Shown here: positions 16,316 to 24,100 of the stretch, piece after piece
Layout: each line of letters starts with the position of its first letter
Position numbering within the stretch: position 1 is the stretch's first letter
Source: Bacteroidia bacterium
GTDB lineage: Bacteria > Bacteroidota > Bacteroidia > NS11-12g > UBA9320
Length of the DNA: 24,730 bases
Direction of reading: 5' to 3'
NCBI GenBank assembly: GCA_013042025.1
Contig: JABDQY010000078.1
Coordinates: 1 to 24,730 of the forward strand
Program-made: the position numbers and the translations under genes
Notes under the pieces: generated by a model
What the model was told of the DNA's origin: nothing
Database searches by the model: none
What the model saw: the letters and a program-made list of their open reading frames with translations, nothing else

Positions 16316-17187
16316 TATAGTATATTGAGTGCTTGTTCCTTAATTTTTTCCAATTCTTCTTTCATTGAAACCACTTCTTTTTGAATAGCAGCGTGATTTG
16401 CTTTACTACCCAGAGTATTGATTTCTCTTCCCATTTCTTGAGCAATAAAGTTCAGTGATTTACCTCGTGCACTGCTATTTAACGTTTCTTTAAAATGTTG
16501 ACAATGAGCACTTAGTCTTATTTTTTCTTCATTAACATCAAACTTTTCTACATAGTATATTAGTTCTTGCTCAAATCGGTTTTTATCAAAGCTTTCATCA
16601 TCCAATAACTGCTTTAAGTTTTTTCTTAGCCGCTCTTTGGTACGTTCAATTCTTTCAGGTTCTAATGCAGCTATTTTGGGGATGCAATCTTCGATACTCT
16701 GACAATACTCCAGCAGATGATCTTTTACACTTTCACCTTCTTTTTTTCGAAATGCATTGAAACTTTTAAATGCCTCAGCTGCCACATCAAGTACTTGTTC
16801 ATATAAATCGGGATCAACATCTTCTACATCCTGGTAAATAACATCTTGCATTAAAGTCGTGATTCGAAAGATATCGTGTTGAGGTGCATCTAGGGTTTCA
16901 CTTAAGTCTTTGAGTTTATTGTAGTATTGGGTTGCTAATGCTTGGTTTACATTTACAGCACTTTCATTGATTTTATGCTTCACCACATTAATTGAAATAG
17001 TAGCACTTCCACGTTCAATCAAGTTCCCGAATTTAGTACGCATTTCAATTTCTTTTGGCATTAAGAATCGAGGCATACGTAAATTGAGGTCGAGATATTT
17101 TCCATTTAAACCTCTAATTTCTACCTTAACACTGTAGTTTTCGGTGTGTTGTTCGGCTACACCATAGCCGGTCATTGATCGAATCAT
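16315..17187 (-). CDS. yicC: YicC family endoribonuclease
   Basis: 290 aa. The N-terminus MIRSMTGYG and the C-terminal block FIAQEMGREINTLGSKANHAAIQKEVVSMKEELEKIKEQALNIL are hallmarks of the YicC family (YicC-like N-terminal domain plus DUF1732). E. coli YicC is described as an endoribonuclease that affects small RNA turnover; the same activity here is by homology only. It is the first gene of the conserved yicC-gmk-nadD operon and overlaps gmk by one base. The -7 element TATATTTG lies 10 bases before its ATG. Confidence 0.92.
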   Translation of the reverse strand: MIRSMTGYGVAEQHTENYSVKVEIRGLNGKYLDLNLRMPRFLMPKEIEMRTKFGNLIERGSATISINVVKHKINESAVNVNQALATQYYNKLKDLSETLDAPQHDIFRITTLMQDVIYQDVEDVDPDLYEQVLDVAAEAFKSFNAFRKKEGESVKDHLLEYCQSIEDCIPKIAALEPERIERTKERLRKNLKQLLDDESFDKNRFEQELIYYVEKFDVNEEKIRLSAHCQHFKETLNSSARGKSLNFIAQEMGREINTLGSKANHAAIQKEVVSMKEELEKIKEQALNIL

Positions 17188-17197
17188 TTCTAGACTA

Positions 17198-17205
17198 CAA
17201 ATATA
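17198..17205 (-). promoter_or_regulatory. promoter -7 element for yicC-gmk-nadD (TATATTTG)
   Basis: The minus strand reads TATATTTG, an exact TAnnTTTG match, leaving 10 bases before the yicC ATG and so predicting a leader of only a few bases. No TTTG sits at the usual -33 distance. Confidence 0.5.
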
Positions 17206-17284
17206 GTAGGCACAAATCAGTTCTTATTTATAAGTATAAAAAAGTGAGTGAAGAATAAAAAAAATCTAGCTTGTTTTGATTAGT

Positions 17285-17737
17285 ATGAAAACAATAATTT
17301 CCCTAGTTCTTCTAAGTTTAATATTTGGTTGTACATCGTCAACTAATAAAATAACAACGCAGGGATTAAAGGTCCAATTAGAAGATATATTAGTAACTCT
17401 AGATCCAGATGATCATTTGATTTATGCGAAGATTTCCAATGAAGAAAATCTTTCTGTTGTAGATTTCTCTGAGTATAATCCGAATGGAGATGTAGATTTT
17501 TACAGCTCCATTTCCAAAAGTGAAGATGGTGAAGGTGTGATTTTGGATTGTAATAATGGTAAAATAGAACATCAGTTACTTATTAGAAAGAGCCATATAA
17601 TTGGGCTGTGTATGCCTGGATTTTTTGGTGGTCAAATAAAAACCGCTACTCCACAAGAAATTGAAGAGATGAACAAGATACCTCCAGTAAAGATTTATAA
17701 AGATTCTATAAATGGTGAGGAGTTTAAGTTTGAATAA
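17285..17737 (+). CDS. lipoprotein of unknown function (150 aa)
   Basis: I do not recognise this family. The N-terminus MKTIISLVLLSLIFGC is a clear lipoprotein signal with a Lys, a hydrophobic core and lipobox IFGC (Cys16). I chose the ATG at 17285; a TTG at 17276 would only add Met-Ile-Ser. The mature part is about 134 residues, acidic and probably beta-rich, with two further cysteines (C89 and C109) that could form a disulfide once exported. It is the first of three plus-strand envelope genes placed between yicC and the DMT permease, but a 199-base gap separates it from the next two, so a shared transcript is uncertain. Confidence 0.75.
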   Translation: MKTIISLVLLSLIFGCTSSTNKITTQGLKVQLEDILVTLDPDDHLIYAKISNEENLSVVDFSEYNPNGDVDFYSSISKSEDGEGVILDCNNGKIEHQLLIRKSHIIGLCMPGFFGGQIKTATPQEIEEMNKIPPVKIYKDSINGEEFKFE

Positions 17738-17936
17738 TTATTGGCAAATTCTAATTGATTCTAATGCTTTGATTATCAACTTATACTAGTTTTGTTTTAA
17801 ATATTTTGTTTTAAGAAATAAATTTCCCAAATTGCATCCGACTATTTCTCGAAAACGTAATTCTAGACATTCTTTTTGAGACTATGAAAGCGGAAGCCGA
17901 AAAGCTTATAGAGTAGGCAATTTTAAATATATTATT
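17738..17936 (+). promoter_or_regulatory. 199-base intergenic region with a candidate promoter
   Basis: AT-rich and without a clear hairpin. TAGTTTTG at 17787-17794 matches the -7 consensus exactly; TTTG at 17768-17771 is 15 bases upstream, a little short. If used, it would give the cysteine-rich gene a leader of roughly 135 bases. A 10-codon frame starting ATG at 17884 and ending TAG (MKAEAEKLIE) lies in that leader; it may be chance. Confidence 0.35.
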
Positions 17937-18530
17937 ATGAATAGGAAAATAATGAAATGGAGTATATACTCCATGCTTCTTATCGCATTTGTTCTATTAG
18001 GTCTGAAACAAAGTGAGAGTTCAGTTTCACAAACACCTCAGACATTTATCATCGGAAATTTTAGTGGAGGTACCATTAGTATGAGCGTTCCACAGTCAGT
18101 TTATGAATCTGTGTTCGATGACTATTGCCTTTCACTCTCGTACACAAATCCTGATTTTATTGATGCCGAAATTAGTGACCCCAATCCACTTGACAACAAT
18201 TCAGTAGCGAACTTAATCCTAAAAGGAGATTTCACTCACAATGGAACAGCTAGTCGTTTAAATTTAGCTGTTGAATTGGATAAAGATATGGGAACAGCCG
18301 AATATATTGCAATTGGGGGTAAGAGAAGTACTACATGCACGGGAGCCCCTTGTAGTTCATGTGGTATGGTGAAAAATAGTGATGGAAAAATTATTGCTTG
18401 TACTTGTCATGACGAGACTAGTGAAGGTAAACAATGCAATCTTACCGTTACTGAAGCATCCCCTGTGATTAACTGGCTTGGATGGTTAAGTTTTTTACTT
18501 ACGGCCTTTAATTCTTTCTTTGGAGGTTAG
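17937..18530 (+). CDS. exported cysteine-rich protein of unknown function (197 aa)
   Basis: I cannot name this family. The N-terminus has basic residues (MNRKIMKW) and a hydrophobic segment at about 9-23 that should export or anchor it. The middle, about 35-125, is soluble and looks beta-rich. A cysteine cluster follows: C134, C139, C142, C155, C157 and C167, spaced C-x4-C-x2-C-x12-C-x-C-x9-C, with an earlier lone C64. The last ~20 residues (from PVINWLGW) are hydrophobic and end FFGG. From memory, similar small cysteine clusters occur in uncharacterised exported Bacteroidota proteins. The cluster could hold disulfides or a metal. The next gene, 3 bases on, encodes a thioredoxin-like lipoprotein, which suggests a redox link. 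Confidence 0.7.
   Translation: MNRKIMKWSIYSMLLIAFVLLGLKQSESSVSQTPQTFIIGNFSGGTISMSVPQSVYESVFDDYCLSLSYTNPDFIDAEISDPNPLDNNSVANLILKGDFTHNGTASRLNLAVELDKDMGTAEYIAIGGKRSTTCTGAPCSSCGMVKNSDGKIIACTCHDETSEGKQCNLTVTEASPVINWLGWLSFLLTAFNSFFGG
18522..18526 (+). promoter_or_regulatory. Shine-Dalgarno GGAGG deciding the GTG start of the thioredoxin-like gene
   Basis: GGAGG lies 7 bases before the GTG at 18534, an ideal distance, and overlaps the final Gly-Gly codons of the cysteine-rich gene. Most other genes here have no Shine-Dalgarno. An ATG at 18532 is followed at once by TGA, so it cannot start the gene. Confidence 0.5.
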
Positions 18531-18533
18531 AAT

Positions 18534-19544
18534 GTGATTTTGACTAAACATTTAAAAATAGTAATGTGCATGCTTTGGTTTGTAATTTCTTGCAAGTCAA
18601 AGCATGTTTTTGAATCAAGAAAATACAACATTCAAAAACAAAATGTGGTATTAAAATACACATTTACGGATAAAAATAATGGAGATGTTCGCATTGATAG
18701 TGGTTATTTCTATTTCTTAGATTCCAATCTTTTAACTTATCGCGGTTTTGATGGCAATTCAAATTATAGTATTCGCAATGATAGTGCTGAAATTACTTCG
18801 ATGGACTCAACCTATTCAATTGCTCAAGCAAGTTTTTATAAGGAACGAAGAAGTTTATGGAAGTTTAGGGATTATCTAAATATCAAAAGTACATTGATGG
18901 ACAGAAACAAAAGTGATTTAAGCGATTCGTTAATTCATTATGTTTATAAAGATTTTAATCGTTTTATAGATTTTAGATTCGATTCATTTGGAAGAATTAT
19001 ACAAGTGTTAGATGTTGACATTGAAGAGGAATACTATGTACATCATCAACATCAATATGACATTACCTATTTAGATAATGTTCCGGATAGGAATTATTTT
19101 AAAAGAAGTGTGAATAAAAGTCAACCAAGCGTTGACACATTTATAAATTCAGATTCTCTTTATCCATTCAATAATTTAATTGAGTTAAAAAACCATATAG
19201 CACTAGATACTGTTCAATTCAATAAACGAAAGACTTTTGTGTTGTACAGTTATATAGGCTGCAGGCCTTGTATGGAACTAAAGAAAGATGTTACAGCAAT
19301 GGTGAATGAAGGTAGCTTAAATAGTAATGATGTTGTTGTGGTAAACTCCACAGATTCAATACCCCAATTAAGTAAATATATTACAAAAATGAATCTGCCT
19401 TTTATCTATTATCGAACTACCTATAATTATAGCAGAGGTTCATTTCCTGTAATCGGTTATTATGAAAATGGAAAATTGGTGTGGTCTGAAATTGGCTATT
19501 CCAACGATATTGTAAAAAGAATTAAACGAGAGTTTAAATACTAA
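18534..19544 (+). CDS. thioredoxin-like lipoprotein
   Basis: 336 aa. The N-terminus MILTKHLKIVMCMLWFVISC is a lipoprotein signal with lipobox VISC (Cys20). Residues 21-225 form a domain I do not recognise, charged and beta-rich (tyrosine and aspartate rich). Residues about 230-336 look like a thioredoxin fold: a strand FVLYSYIG, the redox motif CRPC at 243-246 followed by a helix MELKKDV, VVVVNSTDS, a likely cis-proline in GSFPVIGYY (P305), then NGKLVW. It should act on the periplasmic side of a membrane. The start is GTG with a well-placed GGAGG; a TTG at 18540 is the alternative. It sits 3 bases after the cysteine-rich gene, a plausible substrate. Its stop is 1 base from the EamA stop. Confidence 0.78.
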   Translation: MILTKHLKIVMCMLWFVISCKSKHVFESRKYNIQKQNVVLKYTFTDKNNGDVRIDSGYFYFLDSNLLTYRGFDGNSNYSIRNDSAEITSMDSTYSIAQASFYKERRSLWKFRDYLNIKSTLMDRNKSDLSDSLIHYVYKDFNRFIDFRFDSFGRIIQVLDVDIEEEYYVHHQHQYDITYLDNVPDRNYFKRSVNKSQPSVDTFINSDSLYPFNNLIELKNHIALDTVQFNKRKTFVLYSYIGCRPCMELKKDVTAMVNEGSLNSNDVVVVNSTDSIPQLSKYITKMNLPFIYYRTTYNYSRGSFPVIGYYENGKLVWSEIGYSNDIVKRIKREFKY

Positions 19545-19545
19545 C

Positions 19546-20430
19546 TTACTTCCTATTCACTAACCAAAGTCCTAGCACAATTACTGCGGCATACATCGCT
19601 TTTTGATAGGTAATGACATCCATTCCAACTAGTACAGCTATAGTCGTGGCTAAAACCGGTTGCAAATAGATATAGCTTCCCACTGTTGTACTTGTGCTTC
19701 GCTGCAATGCCCATGCATTAAGTAAATATGCTAGTATGGTTATTCCAAAAACTGCATAACCGATACCAAAGATTGCTTTTGGAGGCATCAAGTGCCAATC
19801 TACTTTAGCTAAATCTCCTATTCCAAATGGAAGAACATATAAGAAGCCAAATAGGAATATGTAATAGGTGATGGTTATTGCTTTGTATTTCTTTAAAAGC
19901 CGCACTACAAAATAGAGGTAGAAGGCATAACTTATGGCATTTATCATGATTAATGCATCGCCTAAAAGTCCTTCAGAACTAAATTTTATATTCGTTCCAC
20001 TAATAAGTAACGCAGCTCCAATTAAGGCAATTGCTATTCCAACAATAACACGATATTTTACTCTTTTTTTATTTCCAATTGCTGAGAACACAACAACAAA
20101 AACAGGTGCTAGCAGCATTAATACTGAGGCATTTATTGCAGTTGTGAGTGATAGGCCTTTAAAGAATGCTGACATATTCAATGCCACTCCAAAAAAACCA
20201 CTAATTGCTAAGTCAAGATAATCACGTTTGTCCTTAATTTTTTCGTTTACAAATAACTTGAAGTAAACCCAAAAAAACAGTGCACCGCCACCTACTCGCA
20301 ACACAATAAAAGCATAGGATGAAATGTATTCTGGCATAGCCCATTTTGCAAATGAAAAATTACCAGCATACAAGGCTGCTACCGTAAAAAGTGCTAAATG
20401 AACAAGATATTTGTTTGAATTTGAACGCAA
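19546..20430 (-). CDS. EamA family drug/metabolite transporter (DMT superfamily)
   Basis: 294 aa, about ten transmembrane helices in two EamA repeats (about 10-145 and 152-292). Typical features are YAGNFSFAKWAM in helix 1, the middle stretch INASVLMLLAPVFVVVFS, and in the second half the counterpart TTVGSYIYLQPVLATTIAVL. It is an inner-membrane permease for small metabolites; the substrate cannot be read from sequence. The start is TTG at 20428-20430: an in-frame TAA lies directly before it, and the first ATG would remove helix 1. It is monocistronic and divergent from ruvA across 62 bases. Confidence 0.88.
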   Translation of the reverse strand: MRSNSNKYLVHLALFTVAALYAGNFSFAKWAMPEYISSYAFIVLRVGGGALFFWVYFKLFVNEKIKDKRDYLDLAISGFFGVALNMSAFFKGLSLTTAINASVLMLLAPVFVVVFSAIGNKKRVKYRVIVGIAIALIGAALLISGTNIKFSSEGLLGDALIMINAISYAFYLYFVVRLLKKYKAITITYYIFLFGFLYVLPFGIGDLAKVDWHLMPPKAIFGIGYAVFGITILAYLLNAWALQRSTSTTVGSYIYLQPVLATTIAVLVGMDVITYQKAMYAAVIVLGLWLVNRK

Positions 20431-20479
20431 TTAATGTGTAATGTTTATAAAGGTCGTTTTAAATAAGGTGGTTAATATT

Positions 20480-20487
20480 TAACCTTG
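20480..20487 (+). promoter_or_regulatory. promoter -7 element for ruvA (TAACCTTG)
   Basis: TAACCTTG differs from TAnnTTTG at one base and ends 5 bases before the ruvA ATG, the same distance as in the SGNH gene. It predicts a leaderless or nearly leaderless mRNA. Confidence 0.4.
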
Positions 20488-20492
20488 CAAAT

Positions 20493-21077
20493 ATGTTTGA
20501 TTTTATTTCAGGTAAAACAGAAAGAATTACACCAACCGAAATTGTGGTGAATTGCAATGGTGTGGGATATCTCTTGCATATTTCATTGAATACCTTCGAA
20601 AAGTTGAAGTCAAAAAGCGAGGTTAAAATATTTGCTCACCTTGTTGTTCGGGAAGATAGCCAAACACTTTATGGCTTTGCGACTATGAACGAACGTGAAA
20701 TGTATGTAAAGCTTCTTGGTGTAAACGGTGTTGGACCAAGTACTGCTCGTATGATTCTATCCGCAATGAGTGTTGATGATGTAGTTAGTGCTATTACAAA
20801 TAGCAATATTGCCATGCTTAAATCTATAAAAGGTATAGGTCCTAAAGCTGCTCAACGCTTGGTAATTGAACTTCAAGATAAGTTAGGTGGAATAGGCTCA
20901 GATTCTGCTTATAATTTACATGGATCGAATCAAGAAATCGAAGAAGCTTCAGATGCATTGCTTGCCTTAGGATTTTCAAGGCCTGCCGTTAGTAAAGTTC
21001 TTGCTAAAATAAGTAAGGATTCGGGCAATAAAATCACAACTGAAGAGTTAATTAAAAAATCATTACAATTATTGTAA
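20493..21077 (+). CDS. ruvA: Holliday junction DNA helicase subunit RuvA
   Basis: Tetrameric junction-binding subunit of the RuvAB branch-migration motor in recombinational repair. Domain I (OB fold) covers about 1-63 with the family N-terminus MFDFISGKTERITPTEIVV and NGVGY. Two helix-hairpin-helix motifs follow: LLGVNGVGPSTARMILS at 74-90 and IKGIGPKAAQRLVIE at 112-126. The C-terminal RuvB-binding domain III is at about 148-194. 194 aa, standard. The ATG is fixed by the family N-terminus. ruvA followed by sprA is an order I know from other Bacteroidota. Confidence 0.96.
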   Translation: MFDFISGKTERITPTEIVVNCNGVGYLLHISLNTFEKLKSKSEVKIFAHLVVREDSQTLYGFATMNEREMYVKLLGVNGVGPSTARMILSAMSVDDVVSAITNSNIAMLKSIKGIGPKAAQRLVIELQDKLGGIGSDSAYNLHGSNQEIEEASDALLALGFSRPAVSKVLAKISKDSGNKITTEELIKKSLQLL

Positions 21078-21082
21078 TTTTG
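21075..21082 (+). promoter_or_regulatory. promoter -7 element for sprA (TAATTTTG), overlapping the ruvA stop
   Basis: An exact TAnnTTTG match whose first three bases are the ruvA stop codon. It predicts a transcription start near 21089 and a leader of about 75 bases before the sprA ATG. No clear -33 TTTG is seen inside the end of ruvA. Confidence 0.45.
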
Positions 21083-21163
21083 CAAGCTACCAGAATAAAA
21101 GCCTATAGAAAGACATTACTTTTAAAATTAGTTACAAAACTTTTGATTAAAGACAAGTTTAAA

Positions 21164-24100
21164 ATGAATGCTAAAAAAGTTCTACTGGCTTTTGGACTTC
21201 TTGGTATGTTTCTGTTTTTAACCTTCAATGCATCTGCACAAAATGATTCATTAAAGTATGAACTGAAGGATAAGAAACCGTACGAAGAACCTAAAACCAA
21301 CCTTATAGACTTTAAGGATCCCCCGAACATAAAGACGGAATATCGCTACGATATTACTACAGGAAACTATTTGGAAATTATTACCGTTGGAGGGAAGCCA
21401 TTGGGTGCACCTAGGGTAATGACACTTTCTGAGTATACGAAAGCTCGTGAGAAGCAAGATCGTGAAGAATATTACAGAACTAAAAGTAATGCAGCCAATT
21501 ATGTAAAAGGTGGAGGAATAATTCCAAAAATTGCGATTACGCCAGAAATATTTGATAAGATATTTGGTGGAGGAATAATTGATATTCGACCAAGCGGTTC
21601 TGCTGAGGTTACGTTCGGTGGAAATTTCAATAAAGTTGAAAATCCAACATTCCCTGTGCGTCAGCAAAAAAATGGGCAGTTTGATTTTGGTATGAAAATG
21701 CAGCTTAATGTTACCGGACAAATTGGTGATCGATTAAAACTAAACTGGAATTATGATACGGAAGCAACATTTGAGTTTGAGAATCAAATGAAGCTAAACT
21801 GGGCTGGGACAGAAGACGATATCTTAAAAAACATTGAACTTGGAAATGTTAGTTTACCGTTAAATGGAAGCTTGATTCAAGGGGGTAGAAATCTATTTGG
21901 TGTTAAAACCCAATTGCAATTTGGTAAGATGACAGTTACTGCCATTGCTACGCAACAAAAAGGTGAAACTAGAGAAACAGAAGTGAGTGGTGGAGCTCAA
22001 GTAACCAACTATGATATTCAGGCATCATCTTATGATGTAAACAGACATTACTTTTTGTCTCAGTATTTCGCTAATAATTATAATGTTGCTTGTTCAAGTC
22101 TTCCTGTAATCAATTCGAGTGTTCAAATTAACTACATTGAAGTTTGGGTAACCAACAGAAACAATGCAGTTGGAAACTCTAGAAATGTTATGGGTTTTAT
22201 GGATTTAGGAGAACCCGCAAACGATGCATACAGGGATTTTTTAATTCAAGGAATTGCACAATATCCGGATAATAAAGCTACAGACCTTTATGATAACTAT
22301 GTTAGAAACGAGGATTTTTGTGACCCATCTGACCCACGATTAGAATTAGGAGAAGATTATGAATGTTTAAGCAATGCACGTCAGTTAAATAGAAACGAAT
22401 TTACATATCACCCTACTCTTGGATATATATCTTTAAATCAGTCATTAAACAACGATGAAGTGCTGATGGTTGCATATGAGTATTCTGTGAATGCTCTTTC
22501 TTTTCAGGTAGGTGAATTTGCAATTGATAATCCAGAAACAGGTGGAAACAATAGCCATCTTAACTTAAAACTTTTAAAGCATTCAACCATTAAAACGAAT
22601 CTTCCAGCTTGGGATTTGATGATGAAGAATGTGTATTCCTTGAATACGTATAACCTTCAACAGGAGGACTTCACATTGAACGTTGTTTATGCTGATGATC
22701 CTTCTGGGGCAGATTTAAACTATCTACCTGTTGAGCCTTCTGAAAATCAGATTAGCAATAAGCAGTTGATTACGGTATTAAATCTTGATAGAATTAATAA
22801 GCAGATGGAGCAAAAGCCGGATGGTGTTTTTGATTTGATTGAAGGTACTACTGTTGACGCGACAAAAGGTCGTATAATCTTCCCGGTGAGAGAACCCTTT
22901 GGAGCGTTCCTGCGTTCAAAGTTTAATAGTGAAGATGATGCGGATTACTACGCATTTGACTCCCTTTATCGCACAACTCGGTGGAATGCAGAACAGGATT
23001 TAAAACATAATAAGTTTTTCCTTCGAGGAACATTTAAAGGCTCCGCAACCGATCAAATTCGACTTCAATGTTATAATATTTCTCAAGGGTCTGTTCGGGT
23101 GTCTGCAAATGGGAATGTGCTAAATGAAGGAACTGACTACATTGTAGATTATACCATGGGTACGGTTAAAATCACGAATGAAGGAATACTAAACTCTGGT
23201 GCAGCCATAAAGGCAACATGTGAGAGTAATTCGCTTATAAATATCCAACAAAAATCATTGGTTGGTGCTCGATTTGACTACAAGTATTCTGATAAATTAA
23301 TCTTAGGCGGTACGTTTATGCATATGACTGAACGCCCACTTACAAATAAGGTTAACATAGGTGAGGAACCACTTCTAAATTCCATTTGGGGTGTAGATGG
23401 TTCTTATAATACGGATTCTCGTTTTCTAACCAGATTAGTAGACAAACTACCGTTTATTGAGACAAAGGAGAAATCTTCAGTTAGCATTACAGGAGAGTTT
23501 GCTCATCTTATTCCTCACAAAGCTAAGACCATGGGAGAAAGAGGAACATCCTATCTTGATGATTTTGAAGGAGCCGAAACACCTTACGATTTAAAATATG
23601 TAAGAAGTTGGCATATTGCCAGTACACCATTGGGGCAACCTGATTTATTCCCAGAAACTACTAACCCAAAATTTGCAGATAGTTTATACAATAGCAAGAG
23701 AGCAAAATTAGCGTGGTATAATATCGATCCAGTCTTCCAAAGTTTAAATCAGAACCTAACTCCAGAAAATCTAAAGAGCAATACCTTAGAACGTTCGAGC
23801 CATTGGGTTAGAACAATATTTTTGGAAGAAGTATTCCCAGAAATTGAATTGCAACAAGGACAACCACAGCAAATTCCGACACTGGACTTGGCTTATTATC
23901 CAAAGGAAAAAGGACAATACAATTTAAATGTTGAGGATTTAGACGCAGATGGGAACCTAGAAAACCCAAAAGAAAATTGGGGAGGAATAATGCGAAGAAT
24001 CGAAACAAACGATTTTGAAGCTACCAATATTGACTACATCGAAGTTTGGATGATGGATCCTTTTATCTATTCAAAACACAATGGAACAGATCATAGTAGA

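Noticed and set aside
17884..17916. 10-codon frame MKAEAEKLIE as a gene
   Set aside because: Too short, no homologue recognisable; kept only as a note on the leader region.
21080..21163. TTG start at 21080 that would add a 28-residue basic extension to SprA
   Set aside because: It would place 28 basic residues before a normal signal peptide, and the TTG lies inside the candidate -7 element.
21251..21721. 156-codon open frame antisense to the start of sprA
   Set aside because: Composition rich in Ile, Phe, Ser and Arg without any recognisable motif; the sprA frame here has clear family blocks.
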